A DNA stretch of 64,000 nucleotides, taken from NCBI GenBank assembly GCA_036417435.1, contig CM070904.1:132494695-132558694 (forward strand), given 5' to 3'. The number at the start of each line of letters is the position of its first letter. The stretch's first letter is position 1. The notes beneath the pieces are model-generated. The model made no database searches, was not told where the DNA came from, and saw only the letters and a program-made list of their open reading frames with translations. Positions 11,812 to 23,475 of the stretch are shown here, in pieces. Source of the DNA: Inia geoffrensis (lineage: Eukaryota > Chordata > Mammalia > Artiodactyla > Iniidae). The position numbers and the translations under genes are program-made.

Positions 11812-12180
11812 CTTTGGTTTCGGGGGCTGCCGTAACAAATGGCCACAGACTTAGTGGCTTACAGCAATAGGAATTTACTCTCTCACAGTTCTGGAGGCCA
11901 GGAGTCCTGAATCCAGCTGTCGCAGGGCCACACGTGTGTGAAAACTCTGAGGGAGGCTCCTTCCTTCCTCTTCAGTTCCTGGTGGCTCCAGGTGGCCACC
12001 TTGCTCCAGTCTCTGCCCGTCTACACGTGGCCTCCCTGGGTGCTTCCTCTGTGAGTCTCTTATAGGGACACCTGTCATCGGATTTAGGGCCCACCCAGTT
12101 AATCCGGAATGAGCTCACGTGGAGATCCTTAATCTAGTTACCTCTACAAAGACTGTTTTCTCAAGCGGTGTCACATTTAC
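11812..12180 (-). mobile_element. MLT1-like LTR relic
   Basis: The plus strand is the complement of a MaLR LTR: GCTGCCGTAACAAATGGCC, TTTACTCTCTCACAGTTCTGG and, near the far end, TAGTTACCTCTACAAAGAC. It is diverged and lacks internal retroviral sequence. Confidence 0.75.
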
Positions 12181-12529
12181 TGGCTCCACGGAGTACCTTT
12201 GCGCTAGCAGCTCACGAAAAGGGGTGTAGACAATAGAATCCGTAGCTGCAGAGCATAACGTGTCAAGCGCCTGACACAGTACGTACGTGTGCCTAAGACT
12301 CCCCCCACCGAGCCTCCGCAGCTCTGTAAAGACTGACTGATCCCCACTGTTTGGGGGGCGCCAGTAATACAAAGTGCCACCTGGTAAAGTTCTATTATTT
12401 GACGTTTAGGGCTTATTAATAATCTGTGTGAAGGAGCTGGGAGGGTTTCAAGTCTTCTGGCTCCAAAGGAGCTGATGGGGAGCTGCGAGCATCCAGAGGG
12501 GGCAGGGTCGGCGTCCCCTGCTTTGGAGC

Positions 12530-12745
12530 CAGTGGGCAGCGCCGGGGCAGCAAGCAGCTCTGCGGCTGAAAACCGGGCGCTGGAGTTCAGTCTCTCAGCC
12601 TCTTGGAGGCCCAGTTTGTCCTTCTGTAAAGATGAACGCCCACTTCTTTGGGCCCTTGCCAGTTTTAATTGAGTCAAATATCAAAATGGGTAGCGTAGTT
12701 CCTGGAGTATTGTAAACCCCCAATAAACAGCAGCTCTTACTACAA
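12530..12745 (+). mobile_element. MIR SINE relic
   Basis: The 3' half of the MIR consensus is traceable: CAGTTTGTCCTTCTGTAAAG, then TTCCTGGAGTATTGTAAAC and CCCCCAATAAACAGCAGC. It is old and diverged. Confidence 0.65.
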
Positions 12746-15134
12746 TCGTCGGGTTGAAATCATAGACACACAGGGTCCCCGAGGGAAGGCCCGCTTGGGG
12801 TCAGGTGTGCAGGGACCAGGCTATTTGCGGATTCTGGGCGCTGGGCGTTCGTCTCCCAGGATGGTGGCCCCGGGGGGACCCGTGGGCGCGGTGCTCATGC
12901 CCCTCGCCGACCTCCCCGGGCTTCCGGCCGCCAGCATCCTGGTTCCCTTCCTCCTTGGGCTGACTGGGCACTGGTCCGGGATCGCGCCCTCGTCCTTGCT
13001 GTCCCCAGGGCTCCTGGAGCCCCAGGCTCTGTGGGTGCCTGACTCTGCCCTTCTTTTTCTCACTCCGAGCACGTCTCACCCTCCGGCACACAGACAGGTA
13101 CCTCTTTATGTGCTGCGTCTGCCTTCCCGTCCCCCCCACCACCCCGGGGTGTGAGCCCTGCCACGCACGTCTCTCCTGTCCACCTGACAGGGCCCGGCAT
13201 GCGGTCGGCACCGGTACATTCATACAGAGCGAGGGAAGGCAGAATTCATGGCTGAGCTGCGGGGCGACCGGCAACAGAGCCGTCCTGGGGGCCGGGGCCA
13301 CCGTCAGCCCTGCGTCTGGAAAAGCGGCCTGGGGGGTCTTGCTGCCCGGAAATCAACGGCTGCTCCCTGGGGTGGTGGGCTCTACCTGGGTCTCCCAGCA
13401 GAGCAGGGGACGTTAGGAGAACCCCACCAAAGCACCCTAAGCCGCCCCACCAGGGAGAAGCGTGTCACTTTTGAAGTTGGCTTTTTCCCTGGGATATCGG
13501 CGGTGGTTTGTGATGCCTCGCAAGCTGCTCCACTGTCACGTCCAGCATCTAACCGGGGTCAGGGCTCAGGCCTGGGGGGGCGAGGGGGGGCGGGGCGGGG
13601 CGGGGCGGGCCGGCCCGGAGGTGCTGCAGTTCCTGGAATCACCACCAGGTGGCGCCGGAAGCGGCAAGGCTCCCCCCGCCCCCCACCCCCACGCAGCCTG
13701 GGCTGCTGGGAGGGGCTCCCCGCAAGCCACGACTCTCCTCACTGCCCCGTGCACCGCGGCCTCCTCTCCTTTGCGGGGCCCTTTGGTGGTGATACCTCTC
13801 CAAATCTCAGACAGCTTCCCCTGTTGCTGCCCTCTTGCCCCACGGCCCCCAGCCCCTGGGGGGAGAGAAGCCTTGAGAAAACAGCCCCCCCCGGCTCCTG
13901 GCAGGGTCTTCTCTGCACGTCCATCAGATTACGGTAACAGCGTGCGAAAGTGTCTTTCACACTTGGTCAAAGGGACTGGACACATTTAATTACGGAAACC
14001 TGTCTGGGGTCGACCTTAATCTCCACGTACCCAAGGCCCCGGGGCTGCTCTGCTTCCGCAGCCACGCGTTCCGGGGTGGGGGAGGGCGAGGGTCGGGTGG
14101 GAGCTGGAGGTCAGCAGAGCCCGACCCAGGGAGGGGCTGTGGCTTCCGGGGAAAGCAGCGGAGCGGGGGCTCCCGTCCCTCCGGCACGAGACGGGCCCGG
14201 GGGTGTCTTGTAGGCCCCCGTGCCACGCGGTGCGGAAGGGGGCCAACAGGCGGCGGCATCGCGTTGCCCGCCAAGAAGGCCTCCTCTCCCAGTGCACCGG
14301 TGTTTGCAGGACTCTCTACGGGGCCTTGCGGGGGTCAGCGTGCCCGTTGCTCTCCTGGCGGCGCAGACAGGTGCATCGCTGGCGACCCGGCAGCATCCCG
14401 GGTCCTGGATCTCTGCCCGGCTTCCCTGTCCGACCCACAGCGGGGGCTGAGGCACACCCATCCCCGAGGACGGGGCGGGGGGTCCAGGGGCGGCCCCCCA
14501 CCTGCCTCCCGGTGGTGTCTCATCAGGCCACCCCGCTGTGGCTCACCTCTGGTTTCCCCTTCGTGTCACACAGGCCCGGCCCTCGTCCAGGGGACACTAT
14601 CTGACACCCCGCCCCGCCCCGGGGCTTGGAGCTCCAAGGCGCAGGGCAGCACCCACCTATCCCCACCATCAGTCCAGTCCAGCAGGCCCCGCAGGCCACA
14701 GCTGGGTGCTCGTGCTGACCACGCAAGATGATACGGGGCAGAGGGTCCCAGGCTGGTTGGGGAGGTGACACTTGTCTTCTGTGCCCCAAATACTCTGTGA
14801 ACCCCTCCCACCTGTCGCATTCTGCTTGGACCTGGGGACATAGACCCAGGCCCCAGCCCTGTACCCAGGCGCCCCTGGGGTGGTGGAGGACGGCCATCAC
14901 CCTTCCTGTGGGGCCTCCAAGGAGGGGGACAGAGGCTTAGAATCGTCCTGAGATGCGGGGGGGCTGCTGAAAGCCTCTTGCCCTACCCACAGAGGGGGTC
15001 CCAGAGCCCCGAAGCCCCCAGACTCCCCGGGGGGACTCCAGGTCAAGAGCCCTGATGTAATGGACCCCCTCAGACGCTAACCCAGATGTGCCAGTGCCCC
15101 CGGCTCTCCCGCAAAGGCTCTGCCCGAGTCTCCT
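12746..15134. other. GC- and CpG-rich intergenic block with G-runs
   Basis: The block is richer in G and C than its surroundings and has repeated CpGs. It contains a run of GGGGCGGGGC repeats near 13575-13610 that could form G-quadruplexes. It resembles a CpG island, but no exon or recognisable protein is associated with it. Overlapping open frames on all strands are a by-product of base composition. Confidence 0.5.
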
Positions 15135-15480
15135 GGGGCTTTGGTAACAAACTACCAGAAAACTGGGGGCTTCAAACAACCGACATTTATTCCCTCACAG
15201 TTTGTAATGCAGAAGCCGGAAATCGAGGTGCCGGCGGGGCCGCGCTCCCTCCAAGGCTCTGGGCAGCATCCTTGCTGCCTCTTCAGCGTCTGGGTTCCGA
15301 GCATCCCTCGGCTTGTGGCCGCATCACCCCAATCTCTGCCTCTGTCTCCACGTGGCTTCTCCTCTGTCTCTGTGCACCTGTCATTGGCTTTAGAGCCACC
15401 TGAACGATCTGGGATGATCTCATCTTGAGATCACTGGTACCAGGAATTAGGAGGTGGGCATCTCTTTCAGGGACCACCAC
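15135..15480 (-). mobile_element. MLT1-like LTR relic
   Basis: The plus strand reads GGTAACAAACTACCAGAAAA, TTTATTCCCTCACAGTTTG, GCCGCATCACCCCAATCTC and CATCTTGAGATCACTGG in the order expected for the complement of an MLT1 LTR. It is diverged, with no internal genes. Confidence 0.75.
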
Positions 15481-17539
15481 TCACCCCACTGCTGCCTGTC
15501 TCAAGGTCAGAAGGGCCTAGCCGCCAAGAATGAGTGTCTCCTGGCAAGTGCCAGGCAGTGTCCCAGCCCCACCCAGCTCAGTGCAGGGAGGGGCTGAAGG
15601 ATGCTTACTACTTGTGTGGAGCATTAGGGCTCAGCCTCAGGCCCGGGGGGAAGCGGAGCCCAGCCTTCTGGGGCTGCCGCTTCAAGACCCTGCGAGTCCA
15701 GTCCCCTCCCCAGAGGGTCTGGTGCAAGGTCTCCAGGGGAAATCAGAGGGCAGGACTCGGCCAGGGGTCACTGTCCGGACCGAGGAAGAAACGCCACCCT
15801 GAGGCTGGCGAACAGCCCCGCCCTCCAGGCCACCTCTGTGTCTCCGGAGAGTATTGGGGGAGGGGAAGGGAAGGCTTCGCAGAGGAAGCTCCACTTAAAC
15901 TGAGGTTCAGGGGGAGATGAAGGATCACGGGAAGGCGGGGGAGGGGACGGCCATTGCTGGCGGAGGTCGCAGCAGGGGCCAGGAGGCAGGGCTTGCGCGG
16001 TGCCTTCCCGGAGGCCTTCCCGCAAGAGGAAGCAAGGTCCCGGGCTGATGTTCAGGGCAAGCTGGTGCCTGAGATCTTAGTGGGGCTTGTGTGTGAAAGC
16101 TTGTTCTGTGCTCAGGGACAGCCAACTAGGCCCCGGGCAGGATCCTCGTTCTTCGGGGCCGCGTGGGCACTTGGACGGGACTCGGGAGGCCCTTCGGCCC
16201 AGGCAGCTGATAGCAAGCCACTCGCCAAAGCAGGAGGACGAGCAGAGGTGCGGCCGCCTCCCCCGGGCTCAGCTCACCTGTGTGAGTGCACGGGACGCCG
16301 GGGATGCCCGTTGTCGGTTCTGCACACCCTCCTCACCCGCCCCTACGCGGGCGATTCTGTCCTTCCTACCTGAGAGAGGCTTGACCGAGAGCAAGCATCT
16401 TCCTGCTCTTGTTCTAAGATGTGCACTTGCCTCATTTTCACCTTCCTAAAATGCATCCCCCAGTTGGTACCACACCATGTGGCAGTGGCAACGTGGGTTC
16501 CCCAGGAAGCAGACCGGCGAGGCTGGATGTATTGGGAGGTGCGGGTGCCTGCACAGAGGGAGGGAGGGAAGGGGCAGGGCCGGGCAGAGGGGGACCCCGA
16601 GCTGCGATGAGGCCTCGACAAAGGCCTCAGCCACCCTCTAGCTCTGCGGCTGGACGGCCCTCCACCCTGCCGGCCACTGGGCGAGGGGCTGCCTTCCATG
16701 GTCCCCCACGAACGGCCCCTGGTGCGGGCTGCGGGCTGCTGCAGGGCATGGGGACACGGTCCTTCCGTCCCGCAGGCGTCCGGGTGGCACCCATGTCACC
16801 TCCCCTCCAAGAACTGAGTTTAACCCTTTAACCATGTTGAGCAGCTTGTGAAAAAATGATGCTGCAGGACAGAGAAAATACTGTGGGACAGAAACAACAT
16901 TGGCGACAGCCTCTTATGGCCGATCTGTGCTCAGAGCTTTTATACCTCATCGAAGGTGGTCCTTACTGCGGTCTGTGCGACGGTCAGACTGCCCCTCCTT
17001 GGACCTTGCGGCTGGGCGTCCTGATGCTCCCCGATAGCTGGCTTCTCTGGGGGTTGGGCCCCTCCAGGGACCTTCTGCACACAGGAGGGTGGGACGGGGA
17101 TGCCCTTCTGGGCTTGGGGCGGAGCTCAGCGGAACGTGGTGAAAAATACTTTCCCCGCATTTTACGTTTTTCTCCGAACAGCAATCTCATTCCTTGAGGA
17201 AACTGCTCTGTGGGACAGAAGTTGGGAAAGATGGCTTTCAAATCAACCTTCGTTAATGTAAATGAGGTGAATTCAGAGCACTGTGTACTCCTTTCTATCA
17301 CAAAAGGGAAAAAGAGCTGCCCTCAGTGCACTGCTGGAGATGACCCCTTCCCTGTCCTCTTTGGATGCCAAGTTCAAAGTCACAGCTTGGCTTTCTTCAT
17401 TAGGTTTCAGCCGAATACAATGCTTATTCCTTGCTTTTTCCACTCTCCAGCCCCAAAAGGCGTGCTCCTCGCAGCGGCCAGCGGTGACGGTCAGCCCAGC
17501 CCCAGTGGACGCCGCCCACATGCCCAGCACCTAGGCACC
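15481..17539. other. Intergenic DNA without a recognised gene
   Basis: I recognised no element, RNA gene or exon. Confidence 0.5.
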
Positions 17540-18110
17540 GACCGGCTCCCAACTGTTAAATATTTCCAGGTGTTTCCAGCTTTTCACTAAATAATGCTGA
17601 AGTGAGCATCTCCATCCAGAAAACATTTTCTGCAATTAGATTTATGTCCCGGGACCGAGTCCCAGGGTGAAATTACCAGGTCAAGGCGAGGTTCTGAGTA
17701 AATATTCTCCCGTCTTGTCTGTAGCCGTGATCTTCCGTCAACAGCGACCTGTGAGCGGCCCAGGTCCACACACCCTCCTTGGAATGGACACACGCAGCCC
17801 ACTCGCACCCACCTCCCCCCAGTAGTGCCTCCCTTTCAGTGGGTTTTTAGGTTACTCACAGGGCTTCCTAGTTTTCTGTGTGGTTATTGAACAATTGTGT
17901 CTCACCTTCTGGGACTCGTCTGTTCATGATTTTTAAAAGAAAATTTGTATGAGTTCGCATAGATTGTAAACATTGAACCTTTGTTGTATTGGCTTCCTGG
18001 TTGGTTTGGTAAGTTCAGTGTCATTGGATTGGAAGGTTTTGTATTTTCTTTAGTCGCATTTATCAACATTCTTCCCTTGTGATTTCCCATGTCTATCACT
18101 TCTTTTCATT
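17540..18110 (-). mobile_element. Probable old L1 3' relic
   Basis: The plus strand contains CTAAATAATGCTGAAGTGAG and GGTGAAATTACCAGGTCAA in the order of the complement of an L1M 3' region, followed by AT-rich antisense L1-like sequence. It is strongly diverged and the boundaries are approximate. Confidence 0.5.
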
Positions 18111-18424
18111 ATGGAAAAATTCAAAGAGACACGAGAGGAGAGTATAATGGGGACGCCCACACTCCTGGCTGATCTCCCTTGACCCTCTCACCCACCTGGT
18201 CCCCTTCACGTGGCGGGGTCACCGTGCAGACGGCCCTCGTCCTGAGAATCCCACGCTCTGGCTTACGCCCCCAGCCCTGCTTCCAACGATCACACTCAGT
18301 GACTTTCAAACACATTCAGTCCCGCCATCACTGCAGAGATGAAGATACACACCTGAACCTTCTTTCAAAACAGGTTTACGGCTCCATGTGGTAGATTTGA
18401 TCCACCTGGATTTATTTTTATCAT

Positions 18425-18777
18425 TTTTTAAAAATACATTTATTTATTTATTTTTGGCTGCATTGGGTCTTCATTGCTGCGCGCGGGCTTTCTCTAGTTG
18501 GGGCGAGCGGGAGCTACTCTTCATTGCGGTGCACGGGCTTCTCGTTGCGGTGGCTTCTCTTGTTGCGGAGCACGGGCTCTAGCCGCCTGGCCTTCAGTAG
18601 TTGTGGCTTGTGGACTCGGTAGCTGAGGCTCGTGGGCTCTAGAGCGCAGGCTCAGTAGTTGTGGCTCACGGGCTTAGTTGCTCCGCAGCATGTGGGATCT
18701 TCCCAGACCAGGGCTCGAACCCATGTCCCCTGCATTGGCAGGTGGATTCTTAACCACTGTGCACCATGGAAGCCCTA
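18425..18777 (-). mobile_element. CHR-2-type SINE
   Basis: A longer tRNA-derived SINE in minus orientation. Its tRNA-like head lies at the right (CTTAACCACTGTGCACCATG, near 18750-18770). The body has repeated GTTGCGG and GTAGTTGTGGCT segments, and the A-rich tail is the TTTATTTATTTATTT run on the left. The type is known from whales, hippos and ruminants. It appears older than the CHR-1 copies. Confidence 0.85.
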
Positions 18778-18997
18778 TTTCGATACATTGATACAAAATG
18801 GAAAAGTGGTCTTTCTCTGGACACAGCATAAGTAGTAACTCCAATACAGGGCATTCAGTACATTCGCTAATCTTTTTATTTTGAATTCAGAAGAAATAGT
18901 TTGCATTTCTACCGCAGGATGGGCCTGAGTTCACACGTCTTATAACATGTTCCTGGACCTTGGCAGGTCTTGCCTCCTACTTGCCTTTTTCCAATTT

Positions 18998-19525
18998 TTT
19001 TTTTTTTTTAATTTCTATTGGAGTGTAGTTGATTTACAATGTTGTGTTAGTTTCTGCTGCATAGCAAAGTGAATTAATTATACATGCACATATATCCACT
19101 CTTTTTTACATTCTTTTCCCATATAGGTCATTAGAGAGTACTGAGTAGAGTTCCCTGTGCTATACAGTAGGTCCTTATTAGTTAGCTGTTTTATATATAG
19201 CAGTGTGTATATGTCAATCCCAATCTCCCACTTTATCCCTCCCCTCCCCTCCCCACCGATACCCATAAGTTTGTTTTCTACATCTGTGAGTCTGTTTCTG
19301 TTTTGTAAATAGGTTCATTTGTACCATTTTTTTAGATTCCACATATAAGTGACATCATACGATATTTGTCCTTCTCTGTCTGACTTACCTCTCTCAGTGT
19401 GACAATCTCTAGGTCCCTCCATGTTGCTGCACATGGCACTAGTGCATTCTTTTTCATGGCTGAGTACTATTCCACTGTATCTGTGGACCCACATCTTCTT
19501 TATTCATTCCTCTGCCTTCCCCAAG
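18998..19525 (-). mobile_element. 5'-truncated L1 3' end (cetartiodactyl type)
   Basis: It starts with a T-run (the poly(A) tail) and continues GTTGATTTACAATGTTGTGT, TTCCCTGTGCTATACAGTAG, TCTGACTTACCTCTCTCAG and CCATGTTGCTGCACATGGC. This is the complement of the end of L1 ORF2 and its 3' UTR. A C/T-rich part near 19230-19260 is typical of this L1 3' UTR. Confidence 0.88.
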
Positions 19526-20984
19526 TTTTAACTGCCGTTCCTGGCTATGAACTGCTCAGGGACTTGTAACCCCAGCTCCACCCCAGGCCACCTGAACTTA
19601 CTGAGTCCCCACATCATGGCAGGTGGGGCTGGCATCTTTCTGTCAGGGTGCTGGTTTATTTAGGGGCTCCCGGCCTCTTCATTGTCACTGCAGCCCTTCT
19701 TCTAGAGGGAATCACAGGAGCGGAGGGGGAGGGGGAGGGATGGGAGTGAGGCAGGAGGGTCGGGGTCACAGCAGGAGGTGGGAGGAGGGCAGACAGAGGA
19801 GGAAAGAGGGAGGGGTGTGACTCCCACCCGCCCCATCAGTGCTGGGGGTCAGGCCTGCGAGTCAGATCTGACCCCTCCCTGCCCGGGCAACCCCCAGCCC
19901 CCAGGCCCACCCCCTCCCTGCCAGGGGACACTTTCATCTCCTCCTCTAGGGGCCTCTGAACCCCATCCCTCTACCTCTCCAGTACCTGCCTCCAATGCTC
20001 GTTGAAGTCTTGACCTGAAGTCGCATCAGCAATTGTGCTGTTAGGAAAGTACCGTCCGGCAGCAATTACAGCTGTGGGCACAGCCGTCGCTCTGAGAGCG
20101 ACAACTGAAAATCAGAAACAAGCCAGTTTCTTCTCACACATCAGGAGCCGCCCCTTGACTGTGCTGACAGCAGAGGACTTGAGGGGCCACCTGCACACCT
20201 GCTCCTTTTACAGAGGAAACTGAGGTCCCGTGAGGTTTACAGAGGAAACTTGAACCCCTGTTCAAGGCCATCTCTGCCTGATCCCCTTTCCAGGCAAGAG
20301 CTCTGGGAAGTTTAGCCGGGAAGGGGGAGGCCTAGAGGGACGTTCTACTGGGAGGGATGGTGGGCTTTGCCCACACCTGGTCTGCACAAGAACACCTGGG
20401 CTCCTGGCATGGGCTTCACACGTGGGGCCTCTTGGCTGGATGACCTGAGTCCCCCGGGGCCCACGAGGAGGAAGGGGCTTCTCCTGGCTGGGCTTGTCCA
20501 GCAGGGAAACGGGGCACCTGGAGGTGGTGAGGTCCGTCCTTGGAGGCTCCGTGCAGAGGCTGGAGCTGTGGAGTTTCTGGTTCTGAGCGGAGCTGGGAGG
20601 CTGGACCCAGGGCGCTCTGTCTCTGGGGATTCTGTCCTTGTTCCAATTTCAGTGAGGATGGCTGGGCTGGGGAAGGGAGAAGCCCAGGGCCCCATCCTTT
20701 CCCACTGGGGTGGGCAGGGAGTGCACGGAGGAGTTTGGAGGCATCTGAGGGTGGAGGCCAGGACCCTGCCCTACATCCCACAGTGCCTCCTGTGCAGGGC
20801 GCTCCCACGGAGAACGACCGGCCCCAGACATCCTCGTAACGAGTGTACAAGCCCTGGTCGAGACACCGCAGTCGACGGTCCCCGTGGCGTCCATCTTGCT
20901 CCAAAGTCAGCTGTGGCCTGTGCGTCAGAGTGTGGTCTGGGGAGCAGAAAATGGGGATTCACACAAGAGGCTCGGCGTGAGGAC
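19526..20984. other. Intergenic DNA with one likely MIR relic
   Basis: A purine-rich stretch runs at 19690-19815. Around 20205-20275, ACAGAGGAAACTGAGGTCC matches the complement of the MIR core, so a MIR in minus orientation is likely. I saw nothing else. Confidence 0.5.
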
Positions 20985-21150
20985 CGTCCTGCACCCAGGT
21001 CCCCATGCTGCCTCTCGTGGATGTGCAAACTTGGGCAAAGTATTTGAACTTTCTGAGACTCAGTTTCCTCGAGTGTAAATGGGTGTAACCACAGTACCCA
21101 CCCAACGGTTCCTGGGGGGTTAAGTCAACACAGGCCCTGATCCGTGAGCC
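20985..21150 (+). mobile_element. MIR SINE relic
   Basis: CTTGGGCAAAGTATTTGAAC, GAGACTCAGTTTCCTCGAG and TGTAAATGGGTGTAAC follow the MIR consensus in order. Confidence 0.72.
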
Positions 21151-23149
21151 CTTGGTGAGGCGGGACCACCACCAAGGGTCCCATGTTGGGCAGGACCCGT
21201 CGCCTCCAGGCTCAGGGACTCCGGAGGGTGCTCTCTGTTAGAATAACTTACACCTTCACCTCCTAACTCCTTAAATTTGGATTTCAGACTTTGTCGTGAC
21301 ACCGTCTGGGTGGATGTTCGTCTGAAGTGGGCCAGCCTGGGGGGCGATGGTGACAACTCAGGTCATGCCCGTTGGCTTGGCGCTCAGGACGTCACAAAGC
21401 CAAGCTCTGCACTGTGCTCTGGAGATAACCAGCCACCACGTTTTCCATGGAAATAATGCATCTCACGTGGCAGAACTGTGTGGTCAGAGCCACATCCCTC
21501 CTTTGAGTGAAGTTGAGATGCGACGAGTTCGTGAGAGCTCGAGCTTCAAGCCTCACGATGGCTGCTTCCCCCGAGCCTCTCCCACTGCAAATGTCTTTGC
21601 GCGGCTGCAGCCAGCAGTTCTTGGAACTGTCAGAACAAGCCTCCTAATGTTGTGGGAACCGCCTTCTCACCAGACTTGGCCCTGGCTAAACCACTTGCAC
21701 GATGAGACCCAGAGTGAGAGCAGACAGAAAATACAGTGACCGCCCATGGTTCCTCTCTAAGCCTCTCCTGGTCTCTAACCACATGCCTGGCCACTGCCCC
21801 TCACTCACTCCCCCTCCCAGGCTGGCGGCTTCTCCTCCCCACGAGCCCCGTGGGGGTCGGAACAAAGACGGAGGTGTAGTTCCCTTTTGTGTTGTCTCTT
21901 CGTCAGCACATCACCCTGAAACCGGGTGAGAGTCAACAGTTCTCATCCTTTAGATGATTTTTCTTCATTGGTGATGACCCTGGAGAGCCCTGGTCTAACG
22001 GCTCTTTGAAACGCCCTTTGTGTTTCTGTGGTGATTTGATCTAAGCAGCATCCATCGGCATCGCTGCTCCACGTGAGCAAATTCCCAGGAGGCTTTCTGT
22101 CCTGCTCCGTCTTGTCCTCGAGTCCCCAGTCACTGGCCGGCAGGAGCCCACAGCCCTAGCTCTTGGCCTGGCATCACCTGGTGGCTTCCTTTAGGGTCTG
22201 AGTACCTCTCTGCCCATCAGTATTGGGTGCCACGTCCTCTTCTGGGGATGGAACATGCCCGAGTGATTCCAGGAAGGGTGAGCGCCTCCGATTTGTTAGG
22301 GCACGGTGGTGACAGCTGCCCTCCTGTTGTCCTTGGTGGGCTGTGCCCACGCAGCCCCCAGCAGCCCCACACCTGACCTCGTACCTTTCCACCGACACAG
22401 AGGTCTTTCAGGTAGAGATACTGACCTTGTAGAAAGGCCCCCAGTGCCACGAGGTCGAGGGTACGGTGGTCCTGGCGAGGCTTATGGAGACTGGCCTGGG
22501 CTCCGTGGCAGAGGTGCAGTGTCTCTCAACAACCCTTCTCCCTCCTGTGAAAACAGAGCCCACCTTTCCAGGTTCACCTGCAGGGAAGACTGCACTTCCC
22601 AGCCTACCTTGCAGCTGGGGGCAGCCACCTTCTGGCCCCGGGGGTTAAGCAGAAATGGTGTGGGCGATGCCCGGGAAGTGTCCCAAGGAGCCATTCTGGG
22701 CTCTGGGGCAGGCCCTGGAAGCACCTACAAGCACCTGGGAGAGGTGTGGGCTGGCCCAGTGACACCTGCCATATCCCGCCCCGGCCAGCAGGGATGCAGG
22801 GAGGGGAGAACAGGGCGATGTGGGCAACAGGGCTTCTGGGGGTCTAAAAATGCCACCTCTAACCTGGCCTTCCAGGTCTTGCAGGAAGTGTACTTGTCAA
22901 GAAGGGGGTTGTGGGGGAGAAGATATTTTTATTGAATACCTTTGGAACTTGATTTATAACCTCAACTCACACATGTGAGTCTCCATTTGGACTCTTGCCT
23001 CAGGCTCTGCAAGTTACTGGTGGATGTGGTAGATCCCCAGGGATCCACCCATGCAGAGATTAGCTGTGTCGTCATGTATCACTTTGTCATGTATTCGACT
23101 CTCGGTTACTCGCCTTTGTTTCATCTCCAAGTGCCTTTATTAATTGGGT
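21151..23149. other. Intergenic DNA without a recognised gene
   Basis: Mixed unique sequence. A segment at 22560-22640 resembles the one near 10800-10900 and may be an old DNA-transposon relic. Confidence 0.45.
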
Positions 23150-23475
23150 CATTTGTAGAGACGTGGATGGATCTATATAGACTGTCATACAGAGTGAAGT
23201 AAGTAAGAAAGATGAAAACAAATATCATATATTAACACATATATGTGGAACCTAGAAAAATGGTACAGATGAACTGATTTGCAGGGCATAAACAGAGACA
23301 CAGATGTAGAGAACAAACGTATGGACACCAAGGGGGGAAAGTGGCTGTGGTTGGGGGTGGTAGTGGGATGAATTGGGAGATTGGGATTGACATGTATACA
23401 CTAATATGTATAAGATGGATGACTAATAAGGACCTGCTGTGTAAAAAAATAAATTAAATTCAAAAAACCCCAAAA
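23150..23475 (+). mobile_element. 5'-truncated L1 3' end
   Basis: It contains GACGTGGATGGATCTATATA, AGTGAAGTAAGTAAGAAAG, CAAATATCATATATTAACAC and AATAAGGACCTGCTGTGTA in the order of an L1 3' end in plus orientation, ending in an A-rich tail near 23445-23475. Confidence 0.87.

Noticed and set aside
22306..22935. A 209-residue open frame with a hydrophobic start
   Set aside because: It resembles no protein, lacks splice context and lies in intergenic DNA with several other overlapping frames.
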